Part shown: piece by piece, positions 47,916 through 57,799 of the stretch
Numbering within the stretch: the first letter of the stretch is position 1
How the letters are laid out: every line of letters starts with the position of its first letter
NCBI RefSeq assembly: GCF_001544135.1
Contig: NZ_BCPV01000002.1
Span: forward strand, 81,514 to 145,513
DNA: 64,000 nt
Source: Geobacillus zalihae NBRC 101842
GTDB lineage: Bacteria; Bacillota; Bacilli; Bacillales; Anoxybacillaceae
Direction: 5' to 3'
The notes under the pieces: generated by a model
Databases searched by the model: none
Seen by the model: only the letters and a program-made list of their open reading frames with translations
What the model was told of the DNA's origin: nothing
Program-made: the position numbers and the translations under genes

Positions 47916-49842
47916 TCACCGCTGTCGGCAACACGTCTTTGATCGCCGCAATGACCCGTTCATCTTCCCTGTCGGTGACGAAAATGGAAACGATGCCGCA
48001 GTCGTCGCGCGTGCGGATGAGCCGTCCGACTCCTTGGCGAAGGCGAAGAAGCATATACGGCACATCGACGTCCCAAAACGGGTTGCTATACGCTTTTCGC
48101 TTCGCCTGAAACACCGGATCATTCGGCGGATACGGCAGCGACCAAATCATGACGTTCGACAGCGACGGCCCCGGGATGTCCAGCCCCTCCCATAAATGTT
48201 CAGAACAAAGCACCGTCTCTTCCTCGCGCTGAAATTCAGCGACCAAATCGCTGATTTCGCGGTCGCCTTCAAACAAAAACGAAAATGGTTCGCCGGCTGC
48301 CGCCTCTTTAAACTGAAGAAGCTCCTCGCGCGTCGGGAACAAGATGAGCGCCCGGCCTCCGGTTTCGCGCAATTTTTCAAGCGCATATGCGTATTTTTTG
48401 GCAAACAGCGTCTCATCCGCGCGGAACGTCGGCATAAAAATCGTCATCTGTTCGTCGTAATCAAACGGCGACGGCACGCTGAACGATAAATAGTCATCAA
48501 TGCCTAAGCTTTGCGCTATATATTGGAATGATTTTCCGTTTGATAGTGTTGCCGATGAAAAGACAAACGGCATGCGTTTCGCGAACACTTTTTCGCGCAA
48601 CACTTCCTGAACGGTGCGCGGCATGACGACAAACGTCGCCTCTTGACGCGACGACTCAAGCCACGTAATGGCGTCGGCGTTTTTCAAAAACAAATCGAGT
48701 GAATACTGGATTTGATCCAAATATTCATCCACAATGTTCAGCTGGTAATGATCGATCGTATACGTCTCGCTTTCAAACACAAGCTCGTTGCCGATTTCGA
48801 CCATTTGGCCGCGGAGCCGCTTCGCCCATTGTTCAAGACGCGGCGACGGCAAAATTTCTTTCCGGTTCGAACCCGGAACGTCTTTCGCGCACGCTTTCAG
48901 CTCATCAAAAAAGCGCGTGCTCGTCTCCAGCGTCTCCTCAATTAAATAGGCGAGCTCTTCACGGATGTCGTTTTCAAGAAGACGTGTCAGCAACGTCTCA
49001 AGCGTCGTCTCTTTCATTCGATATGTCAACGCCTTTTGCGCAGCGAACTCCAATAAATGCCCTTCGTCAAACACGACACAGCTCGCTTCCGGCAACAGCG
49101 GCAGCTGTCCTTCCCGCTTGCGCGCTTCATACGTCCAAACATGTTCCATATAAAAATCGTGCGAGCAGACGATCAAATCCGCCGCCTTCCGGTAATAGTC
49201 GCGCCAAAGCGTCTGTCCGCAGCGATGCCGCTTTTCGCACGTGAAACAGTCTTGAAACGGATCCCAGGCGATTTTTTTCCACTGTTCATCAGTCAGGTGG
49301 GCGTATTCTTTTCGGTCGCCGTAGCGGTAGAACGACTGCAACGGTTTGTTGTCATGGACGAAGGCCGGAAGTTCATCGTAAATTTGCTCATACAGCTCGA
49401 TGTCGTCATCGTCATACGTCGTCACTTCTTCCAGTTTATTCAAACATAAATATTGATCCGGCGATTTCGCCAGCCGGACGTCGATTTCCAGCCCGAGCAC
49501 GTTGGATAGCTTCGCAATATCGCCTTCCTTTTTGACGAGCTGCTCAATGAGCGTCTCATCGGCGCAGGCGATAATGGCCGGCTTGCCTGTATAACGGGCG
49601 TAACAAATCGCATACAACAAATACACGATCGTTTTCCCTGTGCCAACTCCCGCTTCGGCGAAGATCACCTTTTTTTCTCGAAACGCCCGCTCGAGCTGAA
49701 ACGCCATATAAATTTGCTCGTCGCGCAGCTCAAAGCCGGCTTCCGGCAAAATGTCATAAAAAACATCGCCGATCCACTGGCTCAACTTATCAAAAAAGTT
49801 TTCATTTTTTTCTACAACAAACGGATAACGCTCATGGCCCAT
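47905..49842 (-). CDS. ypvA: DinG/XPD-family ATP-dependent helicase YpvA
   Basis: A 645-residue superfamily-2 helicase. Motif I is EAGVGTGKTIVYLLY, four cysteines of the [4Fe-4S] site surround CFTCEKRHRCGQ, the DEAH-like box is VVFDEGHLLEF, and motif VI is LRQGVGRLIRT. The cluster cysteines and length fit the DinG/XPD class, which unwinds 5'-3' at damaged or structured DNA. ATG 49840-49842 is taken because GGAGGGG lies upstream; ATGs further upstream have no site. Confidence 0.93.
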   Translation of the reverse strand: MGHERYPFVVEKNENFFDKLSQWIGDVFYDILPEAGFELRDEQIYMAFQLERAFREKKVIFAEAGVGTGKTIVYLLYAICYARYTGKPAIIACADETLIEQLVKKEGDIAKLSNVLGLEIDVRLAKSPDQYLCLNKLEEVTTYDDDDIELYEQIYDELPAFVHDNKPLQSFYRYGDRKEYAHLTDEQWKKIAWDPFQDCFTCEKRHRCGQTLWRDYYRKAADLIVCSHDFYMEHVWTYEARKREGQLPLLPEASCVVFDEGHLLEFAAQKALTYRMKETTLETLLTRLLENDIREELAYLIEETLETSTRFFDELKACAKDVPGSNRKEILPSPRLEQWAKRLRGQMVEIGNELVFESETYTIDHYQLNIVDEYLDQIQYSLDLFLKNADAITWLESSRQEATFVVMPRTVQEVLREKVFAKRMPFVFSSATLSNGKSFQYIAQSLGIDDYLSFSVPSPFDYDEQMTIFMPTFRADETLFAKKYAYALEKLRETGGRALILFPTREELLQFKEAAAGEPFSFLFEGDREISDLVAEFQREEETVLCSEHLWEGLDIPGPSLSNVMIWSLPYPPNDPVFQAKRKAYSNPFWDVDVPYMLLRLRQGVGRLIRTRDDCGIVSIFVTDREDERVIAAIKDVLPTAVREE

Positions 49843-49964
49843 CGTCGCCACCCCTCCAATTGGCATAAACTCCCCCGGCATATCATGCATAAGCGCGCAA
49901 CAAGTTTGTTGCGCGCCCGATCCCTAGTAACAAAACAATATTATGATCGATGGCCGCCGAGAAG

Positions 49965-51107
49965 TCAACTTCGAGCTTCGCGCGGCGGCCGCGGCCCCCA
50001 GTACTGGTAGTAATGCGTTTCAATAAAGCCGTTAAACAGTTTGCGCCGCTTCGTCGCCGGGCGGCCGTAATGCGTTTCAAAACCGCGGTGGGCGGTTAAA
50101 ATGTACACCGACCACGTATCCAAGGCGGCGAAGGCGCGGCCGATGGCGCGATAGAGCGCTTCGACCTCCCGTTGTTCGCCAAGCCGTTCGCCGTATGGCG
50201 GGTTGCCGACGATCACCCCGTATTGTGCATCGGTCCGAAACTGCTCGGCGCGGCCCTCCCGAAAAGAAATGAGATCGGAAAGCCCCGCTTCGGCTGCATT
50301 CATCTTGGCGATCTCGACCATGTGCGGGTCAAGGTCAATCCCGCAAATATCAAGCGGTTGGTCGTAACGCGCCATCTGTTCCGCCTCTTGGCGCGCCTCT
50401 TCCCATACCGATTCCCCGATCCACGGCCATTGCTCTGAGACGAAATCCCGGTTAAACCCTGGGGCGATGTTTTGGCCGATCAGCGCCGCCTCAATGGCAA
50501 TCGTGCCCGACCCACAAAACGGATCGACAAACGGGCGCTCGGGCGTCCAATTGGTGAGCAACACTAAGGCGGCCGCGAGCGTCTCTCTTAGCGGCGCCTC
50601 CCCTTGGCGAGCACGGTAGCCGCGTTTATGCAGCCCGGCGCCGCTTGTATCGATCGTCAACGTAGCGATATCTTTGTGAAGCGCCACCTCGATCCGATAC
50701 AACGGCCCGGTTTCCGGGAACCACGACAAATGATAGCGCGCTTTTAAGCTTTCGACGACTGCCTTTTTCACAATGGCTTGGCAGTCGGAAACGCTGAACA
50801 GCGTTGATTTGACCGACTTCCCGATCACCGGAAACTCGGCATCTTTCGGCAAGTAATCGGCCCATGGCAACGCCTTCGTTTGTTCAAACAACTCCTCAAA
50901 CGTCGTCGCTCGAAACTCACCGACTTTCAGCTTCACGCGGTCAGCAGTGCGCAGCCAAAGGTTGGCCCGGCAAATGGCGAGCGCATCGCCTTCAAACGTC
51001 ACTTTGCCGTTCTCCACTTGGCACTCATAGCCAAGCCGGCGCACTTCTTCCGCGACGACTGATTCGAGCCCCATCGCGGCCGTGGCAATCAGCGAAAACG
51101 AAGTCAT
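49965..51107 (-). CDS. ypsC: THUMP-domain 23S rRNA/RNA methyltransferase YpsC (RlmL-like)
   Basis: A 380-residue methyltransferase. An N-terminal THUMP RNA-binding domain (to ~160) precedes RLRETLAAALVLLTNWTPE and the SAM motif FVDPFCGSGTIAIEAALI near residue 195. The catalytic NPPY (GNPPYGERLGE) is near residue 305, which marks N-methylation of guanine (m2G) as in RlmL. Its B. subtilis counterpart YpsC sits beside rnpB as here. ATG 51105-51107. Confidence 0.93.
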   Translation of the reverse strand: MTSFSLIATAAMGLESVVAEEVRRLGYECQVENGKVTFEGDALAICRANLWLRTADRVKLKVGEFRATTFEELFEQTKALPWADYLPKDAEFPVIGKSVKSTLFSVSDCQAIVKKAVVESLKARYHLSWFPETGPLYRIEVALHKDIATLTIDTSGAGLHKRGYRARQGEAPLRETLAAALVLLTNWTPERPFVDPFCGSGTIAIEAALIGQNIAPGFNRDFVSEQWPWIGESVWEEARQEAEQMARYDQPLDICGIDLDPHMVEIAKMNAAEAGLSDLISFREGRAEQFRTDAQYGVIVGNPPYGERLGEQREVEALYRAIGRAFAALDTWSVYILTAHRGFETHYGRPATKRRKLFNGFIETHYYQYWGPRPPREARS

Positions 51108-51196
51108 CCTGTTCCCCCTATCTGATAGGTGTATGTATCCTCATTCATGGCCTATACTTCCATTATAGTCATATGGAAGGAAAACACACAAAAGAG

Positions 51197-51224
51197 AAAG
51201 CCCTCCTTCCTGCAGGAGGGCTTT
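51197..51224 (-). terminator. Terminator of rnpB
   Basis: Minus strand: AAAGCCCTCC pairs with GGAGGGCTTT around 8 nt, followed by CTCTTTTG; 19 bp beyond the P1 helix end. Confidence 0.8.
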
Positions 51225-51242
51225 CCCACGATTCCAATCACC

Positions 51243-51660
51243 GCGTTAATCATGTTCTGTAAGCCATGTTCTGTACCTTCGTACTGCAAGCGGCTTTCGC
51301 CTCGTACTCCGGCGGTAATCATCTATCTACAGGCAGCGTACGCCGCCTGTCCTTCCCTCCGTTCATTTCCTTCGGGAAGGTGCCCCTACCATCATTTGGG
51401 TTTCTCGCTCGTGGGGTTTACCGCGTTCCACCTCTAAGGTTTCCCTTAGAGCTGCGTCACTGTGGCACTTTCAGGGTAATCGAACCATATCCGCATGCGG
51501 ACGTAGGTTCTTTCCCCGCCGTCAGCCCAGCCGAAGCCAGACTGCCCTAGCTTATGGATTCGCTAGGCACGAACACTACGGGCATCTCAGCACCGTGCGA
51601 GCATGGACTTTCCTCTACGGCCGAAACCGGCCGCAGCGATTACCCGAACATGATTAACGC
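51243..51660 (-). ncRNA. rnpB: RNase P RNA, B type
   Basis: The minus strand carries the conserved B-type core: GTTCGGGTAATCGCTGC at the 5' side, then GAGGAAAGTCCATGCTCGCA, CCCGTAGTGTTCGTGCC, the GAGAAACCCAAAT region and the 3' AGATAGATGATT...AGTACGA. The ends are set by helix P1, formed by GCGTTAATCATGTTC at 51243-51257 and its complement near 51646-51660. It is the catalytic RNA that matures tRNA 5' ends. It sits between ypsC and gpsB, as in B. subtilis. Confidence 0.95.
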
Positions 51661-51750
51661 TGCGAGCATCTTACAGTATAGCTGATCTTGGTGTGAGAAT
51701 CAAGAAGAAAAAATTAGAAATCCCTGCATCAACTTCGCCCTGCCGGCTGG

Positions 51751-52047
51751 TTATTCATACAGTTTCCGGCCAAACACATGCTTTTCTAAGTTGGAAAGGC
51801 GCTGCAAAATGTCGTAGTTCGTCGTTCCCGCCGACATCGCCGGCCGTTTTTGAAGCTCCTCGACTTGCCGCTTCAGCCGGGCGTTTTCCTGGCGCAGCTC
51901 GTCAATTTCTTGCTGAAATGCTTCATAATCTTTAATAATGAGATCCAAAAATTGATCCACTTCGTCTTGGTTGTACCCCCGTATGCTTACCTTAAATTCC
52001 TTTTCTAAAATGTCTTTCGGCGTCAGTTTCACTTGATGGGCTGACAT
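51751..52047 (-). CDS. gpsB: Cell-division adaptor GpsB
   Basis: A 98-residue DivIVA-like coiled-coil protein. The membrane-binding N-terminus is [28 protein letters not shown], with a central coiled coil ([23 protein letters not shown]). The C-terminal trimerising helix is [16 protein letters not shown]. It ties penicillin-binding proteins to the division site. ATG 52045-52047 behind GAGGTG. A TTGACA -35 (52113-52118) with a weak AAAAAT -10 precedes it. Confidence 0.95.
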   Translation of the reverse strand: MSAHQVKLTPKDILEKEFKVSIRGYNQDEVDQFLDLIIKDYEAFQQEIDELRQENARLKRQVEELQKRPAMSAGTTNYDILQRLSNLEKHVFGRKLYE

Positions 52048-52239
52048 GGCTTTTCACCTCAATCCGCATTCAACGATCATCTTCTCTTTATTTTTTCAGA
52101 AATTCAGCCGGTTGTCAATTGACGGATGGCTTGCCGCATCGATCGGGAAGCCGCATGGCGCCCACGCAGACTTCCCGGCGGCGCCGAAACGCCGTCCTCC
52201 CGCCCAAACGCCGCCGGCTGCCGGCGTTTTCCATCCGTA

Positions 52240-52274
52240 AAAAAACAGAAGCCGACAAAGCGGCTTCTGTTTTT
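52240..52274. terminator. Bidirectional terminator after cotD
   Basis: CAGAAGCCG pairs with CGGCTTCTG, with A5 on one side and T5 on the other. It ends 8 bp past the cotD stop. The 192-bp stretch between it and gpsB holds no gene; B. subtilis has ypsA there. Confidence 0.88.
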
Positions 52275-52282
52275 GGCCCTTA

Positions 52283-52531
52283 CTATCGCAACGGAAACGG
52301 CGGAAATGGCATTGGTCCCGGACCCGGGCAGTACAGATGGCGATTGGCAGCCTGAGCCACCGCCGATTCCGTATGCGGGAAATAATGTTGATGTTCATAC
52401 AGGTGATGATAAACATGCGTCGTATGCGATGGATGGATATGCGGCACAATCGTTGCTTCGAAATGATGCAAAACGTTGCAACGAGGCGGATGAACGATCG
52501 GCGCCGTTACATTCGGCAGGCAATGCATCAT
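52283..52531 (-). CDS. cotD: Spore coat protein D
   Basis: An 82-residue His/Pro-rich coat protein: MMHCLPNVTAPIVHPPRCNV, then FEATIVPHIHPSHTTHVYHH and HYFPHTES, the CotD pattern. The tail ends PGPGPMPFPPFPLR. A sigma-K type promoter at 52574-52601 fits an inner-coat protein made late in the mother cell. Confidence 0.9.
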   Translation of the reverse strand: MMHCLPNVTAPIVHPPRCNVLHHFEATIVPHIHPSHTTHVYHHLYEHQHYFPHTESAVAQAANRHLYCPGPGPMPFPPFPLR

Positions 52532-52573
52532 ATTCCTCTCCTTTCATCAATTTAGGCTGTTGCTTGACAATAC

Positions 52574-52601
52574 TAGCCTATGATGAACGGAGTGGACTCG
52601 T
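52574..52601 (-). promoter_or_regulatory. Mother-cell (sigma-K) promoter of cotD
   Basis: Minus strand: AC (-35 core), 17 bp, CATAGGCTA, a full match to the CATAnnnTA -10 of sigma-K; 43 bp before the start. Confidence 0.65.
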
Positions 52602-52739
52602 ACTAGTATAAACACCCATTTTGAAGAGCCATTCGCGCCAACAATCTACCGGCTCTCTCGCCCCCGGTGCTTCGGACGTTTTGGCATCGTCATTCGTCTT
52701 TTTGAATCCGTTATGCGGCGCCGGCCTCTCTGACGTTCA

Positions 52740-52823
52740 TTAATAGATATAATTGAACACGACAAACGTCAAACCGACGACAATAAAAAAGAGATACAAA
52801 ATTTTTTTGTACATGCTCCGCAT
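52740..52823 (-). CDS. 27-residue single-span membrane protein
   Basis: MRSMYKKILYLFFIVVGLTF followed by VVFNYIY: a short basic head and one hydrophobic helix to the C-terminus. ATG 52821-52823 follows GGGAGAAGAAG. It lies between cotD and the mrfB-type gene on the same strand. Many such proteins are sporulation-induced; no family recognised. Confidence 0.55.
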   Translation of the reverse strand: MRSMYKKILYLFFIVVGLTFVVFNYIY

Positions 52824-52967
52824 CGTCTTCTTCTCCCTGCCATCGTTTTCGTTCATTCCGATGCCATTGTACACGTTTTTTCTTTTTTCTACAAGATTCA
52901 CAACAAAAAGACGAAACATTTTCGTTTTCTGTCATATTTTGCGCTTGCCAGGGAAATGGACGAGTTC

Positions 52968-54233
52968 TCACCCGTTTTTCTTGCGTTCAAGCCGCGCGAG
53001 CCGCCTGCGCCATTCCGCTTCTTCTTTCTCGCTATGTTGTCGGCTCATCCTAGCGAGCGACCGCCACGCTTCATATGCCATAACGGCATAACGGTGCGCT
53101 TCGGCCGCATCCCGGAAATAATGTTCATACACCTTCGCCAGTTCAAGCCCGGCCTTCGCCTTCCAATAGCCATTTCCGTGGATCAACAAGTCGCGCCAAA
53201 GGAGAGCAGCCTCTTCATATCGTTTTTCTTTTCGGTATAAAAGCGAAAGCTGCCATTTCGCCGCCTGCGCTTCCTTCGCCCCTTTGCCGCTCGCCTCCTC
53301 GTACACCCCCCTTGCAGCCGCTGTTTCCCCGACCGCTTCGAACCAACGGGCGGCGGCCAACTGCTCCTTGGGGTCAGCGAGCCGGTCCGCTTCAAGCAGC
53401 TGAACGGATAGGTGAATGTAGAGAGCAATGAGCGACAACACGTCGCGCTCGTTATGGCGCAATACTGGCATGAGCCGGTCTGGATGGGGCGTTTGCAAAA
53501 ACTCCTTGTACATCATCGGCGCCAAAAAGCCCGGCACATCATCGCCCCGCTCGACATGGAGAATGTGCCGCTCCACTTCCGAAAGGCGCAGCGAATCCAA
53601 TTTGTCTTTCCATAAGCGGCGGGCGGCGTGATACAAATCAAAATGACCGAACGCTGGCAATTTTGGCACCATGTTGCGGACAAGCGCATGGCGCGTTTTC
53701 AGGCGCGGCCAGTCGAACGCTTTTCCATTATAGGTAACAAGCGTCGTATAATCGACGTCAGACAAAAAACTTTGATAGAGCGCCACTTCCGCCCCTGGGT
53801 ATGGCAGAAGATGCTGGCGGATGGTGACGAAATCGCCAAGAATGCGGGCGTGGCCAAGCAAGAACATGATGTTTCCCGCCCCGCTTGAAAGTCCCATCGT
53901 CTCCGTGTCAAAAAAGAATAAGTCGCGAACGGCAAAGCCGCGGCAGGAGAGCGGATGGGAAAACGGCGCTTCCTGCCATCTTTCGTGCACTTCATACAGC
54001 GCTCCGAGCCGATAGCGGCCGTGCTGATAGTCAAGCGGATACACCGTTTCCCGAATGAGGCAGTAATCGCCGGCAAACCAATACGGCTTGGCGCCGTACT
54101 CCCGCCAAACGTCGGCATACGGCACGTCCGTCACAGGTCGTCCGTCCGGTTTCTCTTCTTCTTTTTCTTCATCGTTCTCCTTTTTATGCCGGGCGGCAAG
54201 CAATTCTTTCCATTGCGCCAACTTCGGCTTCAT
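52968..54233 (-). CDS. mrfB: DnaQ-like exonuclease MrfB (YprB)
   Basis: A 421-residue protein with an RNase H-like DEDD exonuclease domain at about residues 105-290: FFFDTETMGLSS (DxE), VTYNGKAFDWPRLKTRH, and HNERDVLSL with the last Asp. A helical, TPR-like C-terminal third follows (ARWFEAVGETAAARGVYEEA...). It has an acidic Glu/Lys-rich linker near residue 20. In B. subtilis it acts with the MrfA helicase to repair mitomycin C adducts. The two genes are adjacent here, 83 bp apart and in the same order. Confidence 0.92.
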   Translation of the reverse strand: MKPKLAQWKELLAARHKKENDEEKEEEKPDGRPVTDVPYADVWREYGAKPYWFAGDYCLIRETVYPLDYQHGRYRLGALYEVHERWQEAPFSHPLSCRGFAVRDLFFFDTETMGLSSGAGNIMFLLGHARILGDFVTIRQHLLPYPGAEVALYQSFLSDVDYTTLVTYNGKAFDWPRLKTRHALVRNMVPKLPAFGHFDLYHAARRLWKDKLDSLRLSEVERHILHVERGDDVPGFLAPMMYKEFLQTPHPDRLMPVLRHNERDVLSLIALYIHLSVQLLEADRLADPKEQLAAARWFEAVGETAAARGVYEEASGKGAKEAQAAKWQLSLLYRKEKRYEEAALLWRDLLIHGNGYWKAKAGLELAKVYEHYFRDAAEAHRYAVMAYEAWRSLARMSRQHSEKEEAEWRRRLARLERKKNG

Positions 54234-54316
54234 CCGTTCACCCCCTCCTTGCTTGACGTCGGCTTGCTTCTATAAGTTGATTCTCCCACACTCGGCAAAA
54301 ACACGCATGACGACGC

Positions 54317-56605
54317 TTAAACGGACGGACCGGCCCAAACGGCAAGTTGTTCGTCCAAAAACTGGACAAGTTCACGCTTCAACGACGGTCCGTCAGCGCT
54401 TGAAATGCCGATGCACGATGGGCAGCCGTCCGCACACGGGCAACGTTCGACCCATTCTTTCACATGTTTCATGATCTCTTCATACCGTTCAAACACCGCC
54501 TCCGACAGGCCGACTCCGCCTGGATAGCGATCATAAAGGAAAATCGTCGGCCGTCCGGAATGCGGCGCCTTAAGCTGCGGCACGACGTGAAGATCGGAGC
54601 GGTCGCACATGACAAACACCGGCACGAGATGACCAAGCACATTGGCGATGCCGACAAGGAGTTGTTCAAACAGCGCCGGGGAAAACCGTGACGGCACCGC
54701 CTCCCACTCGATCCACGCCGCCGATGTATGCAGCGTTTCCTCGGGAAGCCGGATCGGCCCTGATCCGATGTTTTCAAACGTCGACAGCTTCAGCTTTTTA
54801 AAAATCGTCGCCATCGCTCGGACCGATACATCACCGTAACGCACCGCCATTTGTCCGCGCGTTTCGCTCCGGTCTTCCGACAGCACATCAAGCCGGACAG
54901 CCAAATTGGCGTCCGTAAAATATTCAACATCGACTTGGCGGACGTACGCCTTTTTCTCCTCCCAGTCGAGCTTTTCGACTTGGTATTGTGCTCCTTCGTG
55001 CAAATAAATCGCTTCATCATGAAGCAGCGTCATCGCGCTGAAGCGGTCCATTTCGCCAATGACGCGATGGCGGGCGGTGTCGGAAATATCGATGATGACG
55101 ACGTTTTCCTGAGCTGCGGAGCGCAAACTGATATCATGCGCCGGAAACGCGTCGCTCATCCAATGCCAGCGCCCAGCGCGTTCGTTTAGCACCCCTTGCT
55201 CGGCCAAAAAGTCGAGCACCTCTTCGACCTCGACGCCGCCGAACGTCTCGCCGCGCCGGAACGGAAGCTCATAGGCGGCGCATTTGATATGATCGACCAA
55301 AATGAGCAGATTGTCCGGGTTGATGCGCGCCGCCTCCGGCGAGCGGGCGAAAAAGTATTCTGGATGGGAGATGATGTACTGATCGAGGGGGCTTGCGCTT
55401 GCGATCATCACAACGAGCGAATCGCCCTGGCGCCGGCCGGCGCGCCCGGCTTGCTGCCACGTGCTGGCGATCGTTCCCGGATACCCTGTTAAGATGCACG
55501 CTTGCAATTGGCCGATATCAACACCGAGCTCGAGCGCATTCGTGCTCACCACACCGATAATCTCCCCGCTGCGCAACCCTTTTTCAATGGCGCGCCGCTC
55601 GTTCGGCAAGTAGCCGCCGCGGTAGCCGCGGATCGTCGTATCGCCGATTCGTTCGTTCACCACCGCCTGCAAATGGCTTAAAATCAACTCGACACGGACG
55701 CGGCTGCGGGCGAAAACGATCGTCGGAATGCGGTTGACAAGCAGCTGTCTTGCGAGCTCAACGGCCGTTTTTGTCGCGCTTTGGCGGATGTTCATCGTCC
55801 GCTCGACAACCGGCGGATTGTAAAACACGAAATATTTCCGCCCGCGCGGCGCCCCATTGTTGTCAATAAGCGTCACCGGTTCGCCGATCAGCCGCTCCGC
55901 CAACTCTTTCGGATTGGCGATCGTCGCCGACGTGCAAATAAACGTTGGTCGACTCCCGTAAAAGGCGCAAATGCGCTTTAAGCGGCGGATGACGTTCGCC
56001 ACATGGCTGCCGAATACGCCGCGGTATGTATGCAGTTCATCGATGACGACGTAGCGCAGCTGTTCAAAAAGAGAAATCCATTTCGTATGGTGCGGCAAAA
56101 TGGCCGTATGGAGCATATCTGGGTTGGTGATGACAATATGGCCCGCTTGACGGATTTTTTGCCGCAGCGCCGGCGCCGTGTCGCCGTCGTATGTATGGCT
56201 GTAAATCGACACCCCCATCTCGGCGATGATCTCGTTTAGTTCATTTCTTTGATCTTGAGCGAGCGCCTTCGTTGGAAAGATATACAGGGCGCGGCTCGAT
56301 GGCTCTTTGGCAATGGCATCGAGCACCGGCAAATTGTAGCAAAGCGTTTTCCCTGAAGCGGTCGGCGTCACGGCGACAATGTTCCGCCCGCTTTGGACCG
56401 CGTCATAAGCGGCCGCCTGGTGCGTATACAACGAAGCGATGCCGCGCGCTTTGAGCGCCGCGCCAAGCCGCGGATCGAGTTCGTCTGGAAACGGAACGAA
56501 ATTCGCTTCTTTCGGTTCGATTTCATGCCAATACACGACATTCGGATCTTGGCGAAGCTGTTCGATCCATTCCGAAAGCGTCTGTTTTCTCACGTCGCAT
56601 ATCAC
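54317..56605 (-). CDS. mrfA: DEAD/DEAH helicase MrfA (YprA) with zinc-binding C-terminus
   Basis: A 762-residue superfamily-2 helicase. Motif I TPTASGKTLCYNLP near residue 80, DELH box VIDELHTYRG near 190, and motif VI QAGRAGRRQG near 390. A MrfA-type (DUF1998) C-terminal domain follows and ends with the four-Cys site CPCADGCPSCIG near 740. MrfA moves 3'-5' and partners MrfB in excision of mitomycin adducts and crosslinks. ATG 56603-56605 behind GAGGTGAT. Confidence 0.94.
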   Translation of the reverse strand: MICDVRKQTLSEWIEQLRQDPNVVYWHEIEPKEANFVPFPDELDPRLGAALKARGIASLYTHQAAAYDAVQSGRNIVAVTPTASGKTLCYNLPVLDAIAKEPSSRALYIFPTKALAQDQRNELNEIIAEMGVSIYSHTYDGDTAPALRQKIRQAGHIVITNPDMLHTAILPHHTKWISLFEQLRYVVIDELHTYRGVFGSHVANVIRRLKRICAFYGSRPTFICTSATIANPKELAERLIGEPVTLIDNNGAPRGRKYFVFYNPPVVERTMNIRQSATKTAVELARQLLVNRIPTIVFARSRVRVELILSHLQAVVNERIGDTTIRGYRGGYLPNERRAIEKGLRSGEIIGVVSTNALELGVDIGQLQACILTGYPGTIASTWQQAGRAGRRQGDSLVVMIASASPLDQYIISHPEYFFARSPEAARINPDNLLILVDHIKCAAYELPFRRGETFGGVEVEEVLDFLAEQGVLNERAGRWHWMSDAFPAHDISLRSAAQENVVIIDISDTARHRVIGEMDRFSAMTLLHDEAIYLHEGAQYQVEKLDWEEKKAYVRQVDVEYFTDANLAVRLDVLSEDRSETRGQMAVRYGDVSVRAMATIFKKLKLSTFENIGSGPIRLPEETLHTSAAWIEWEAVPSRFSPALFEQLLVGIANVLGHLVPVFVMCDRSDLHVVPQLKAPHSGRPTIFLYDRYPGGVGLSEAVFERYEEIMKHVKEWVERCPCADGCPSCIGISSADGPSLKRELVQFLDEQLAVWAGPSV

Positions 56606-56821
56606 CTCGTTTCTATTTTACATGCATTCCGTTTGTTTGCACTACAAAAAACGCCCACCCAGAGGCAGTCCTGTCTCGTTTCAAACTGGCAGACAACCGA
56701 TATATCGGAGCCGGCCGAACGACAGAACGTTCGATTGTATCTGAACAGTTTTGGAAAAAGGATGCCTTCCTCTCATCTTCCCCGCCAAGGCGGCATCCAC
56801 ATGGGTCATTCTTCTTGGCAC

Positions 56822-56851
56822 AAAAAAACGTCCAGCCGCTACAGCTGGACG
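56822..56851 (-). terminator. Terminator of the IclR gene
   Basis: Minus strand: CGTCCAGC, 7-nt loop, GCTGGACG, then seven T; it overlaps the last codons. The remaining gap to mrfA (56606-56821) shows no gene. Confidence 0.85.
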
Positions 56852-57624
56852 GAATGGGCTCCACGATAGCCGAGCCTTGCCGACAGTTCTTTGCCGATCT
56901 GCCGCATGCGCACAGTGAGCGATGTGATGCGGTCGTCCGTCATGCGGATCGTCGGGCCGGAAACGCTGATCGCCGCGACGACGCCGCCAGTATAGTCAAA
57001 AATCGGAACGGCAACACATCGGATACCGTACTCGTTTTCTTCCAAGTCAAGCGCATACCCGTTTTGCCGGACGGTCTCAAGTTCGCGGAAAAATGCCTCG
57101 CGGTCGGTGATTGTCCAATCGGTATGCTTCGGCAGTCCTTTCCGATCGATGATCTCTGCAGCCACCGCGGGCGGCAAATGGGCTAAAATGGCCTTGCCGA
57201 CCGCCGTGCAATGCATCGGAGCCCGCTTGCCGACTTTGGAGTGCATGCGCAGCGTCTCCGTTCCTTCCAATTTTTCAATATAAATGACTTCCCCTTGATC
57301 ATAGACGACGAGGTGGATGACCTCGTTCGTTTCTTTTTCGAGCACGCGCAAATATGGCTTCGCCTCTTGGCGCAAATCGATCGAATCAAGCAGCCTTGAG
57401 CTGAGCTCTAAAAACTTGTAGCCGAGCTTATACCGCTCCGTTTCCGGATGTTGTTCGATATAGCCGTATTGGGCAAGCGTCGTTAAAATGCGGTACACCG
57501 AACTTTTGTTGATGTCCATTTGTTTCGCGATTTCCGTCACGCCCAGCCCGTCCTTTTTCGTGCTGACGATTTCGATAATTTGCAGCGCCCGGCGGACCGA
57601 TTTGACCGTGTTTTCTCGTTCCAT
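56839..57624 (-). CDS. IclR-family transcriptional regulator
   Basis: A 261-residue regulator. The winged helix-turn-helix is at residues ~8-65 (SVRRALQIIEIVSTKKDGLG; EIAKQMDINKSSVYRILTTL). The IclR effector domain follows (MHCTAVGKAILAHLP; YGIRCVAVPIFDYTGGVVAAISVSGP). ATG 57622-57624 is behind GAGGTG; the frame continues upstream to 57906 without a ribosome site. It precedes nothing in its own transcript. It may control the adjacent FAH, malic enzyme and malate synthase genes; a KdgR-like palindrome lies near the malate synthase promoter. Confidence 0.9.
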   Translation of the reverse strand: MERENTVKSVRRALQIIEIVSTKKDGLGVTEIAKQMDINKSSVYRILTTLAQYGYIEQHPETERYKLGYKFLELSSRLLDSIDLRQEAKPYLRVLEKETNEVIHLVVYDQGEVIYIEKLEGTETLRMHSKVGKRAPMHCTAVGKAILAHLPPAVAAEIIDRKGLPKHTDWTITDREAFFRELETVRQNGYALDLEENEYGIRCVAVPIFDYTGGVVAAISVSGPTIRMTDDRITSLTVRMRQIGKELSARLGYRGAHSVQL

Positions 57625-57799
57625 CGCATTCACCTCGATTTGTTCTCTCCGCTCGCCATTATACACGAACAGCCGGGCTTTTGCAGGCGGGAGAGCAGCG
57701 CAGGCGCGCGTGGCAGCGAGCGCCGCCTTAACGGACGGAACGTATTCACCGTCAGGACGCGCCTGATGCCTTGTTTGGCCCAGAGATGCCGCAGGTTCG

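Noticed and set aside
51266..51550. Open frames across 51.2-51.6 kb
   Set aside because: The region is the RNase P RNA gene; the frames are chance.
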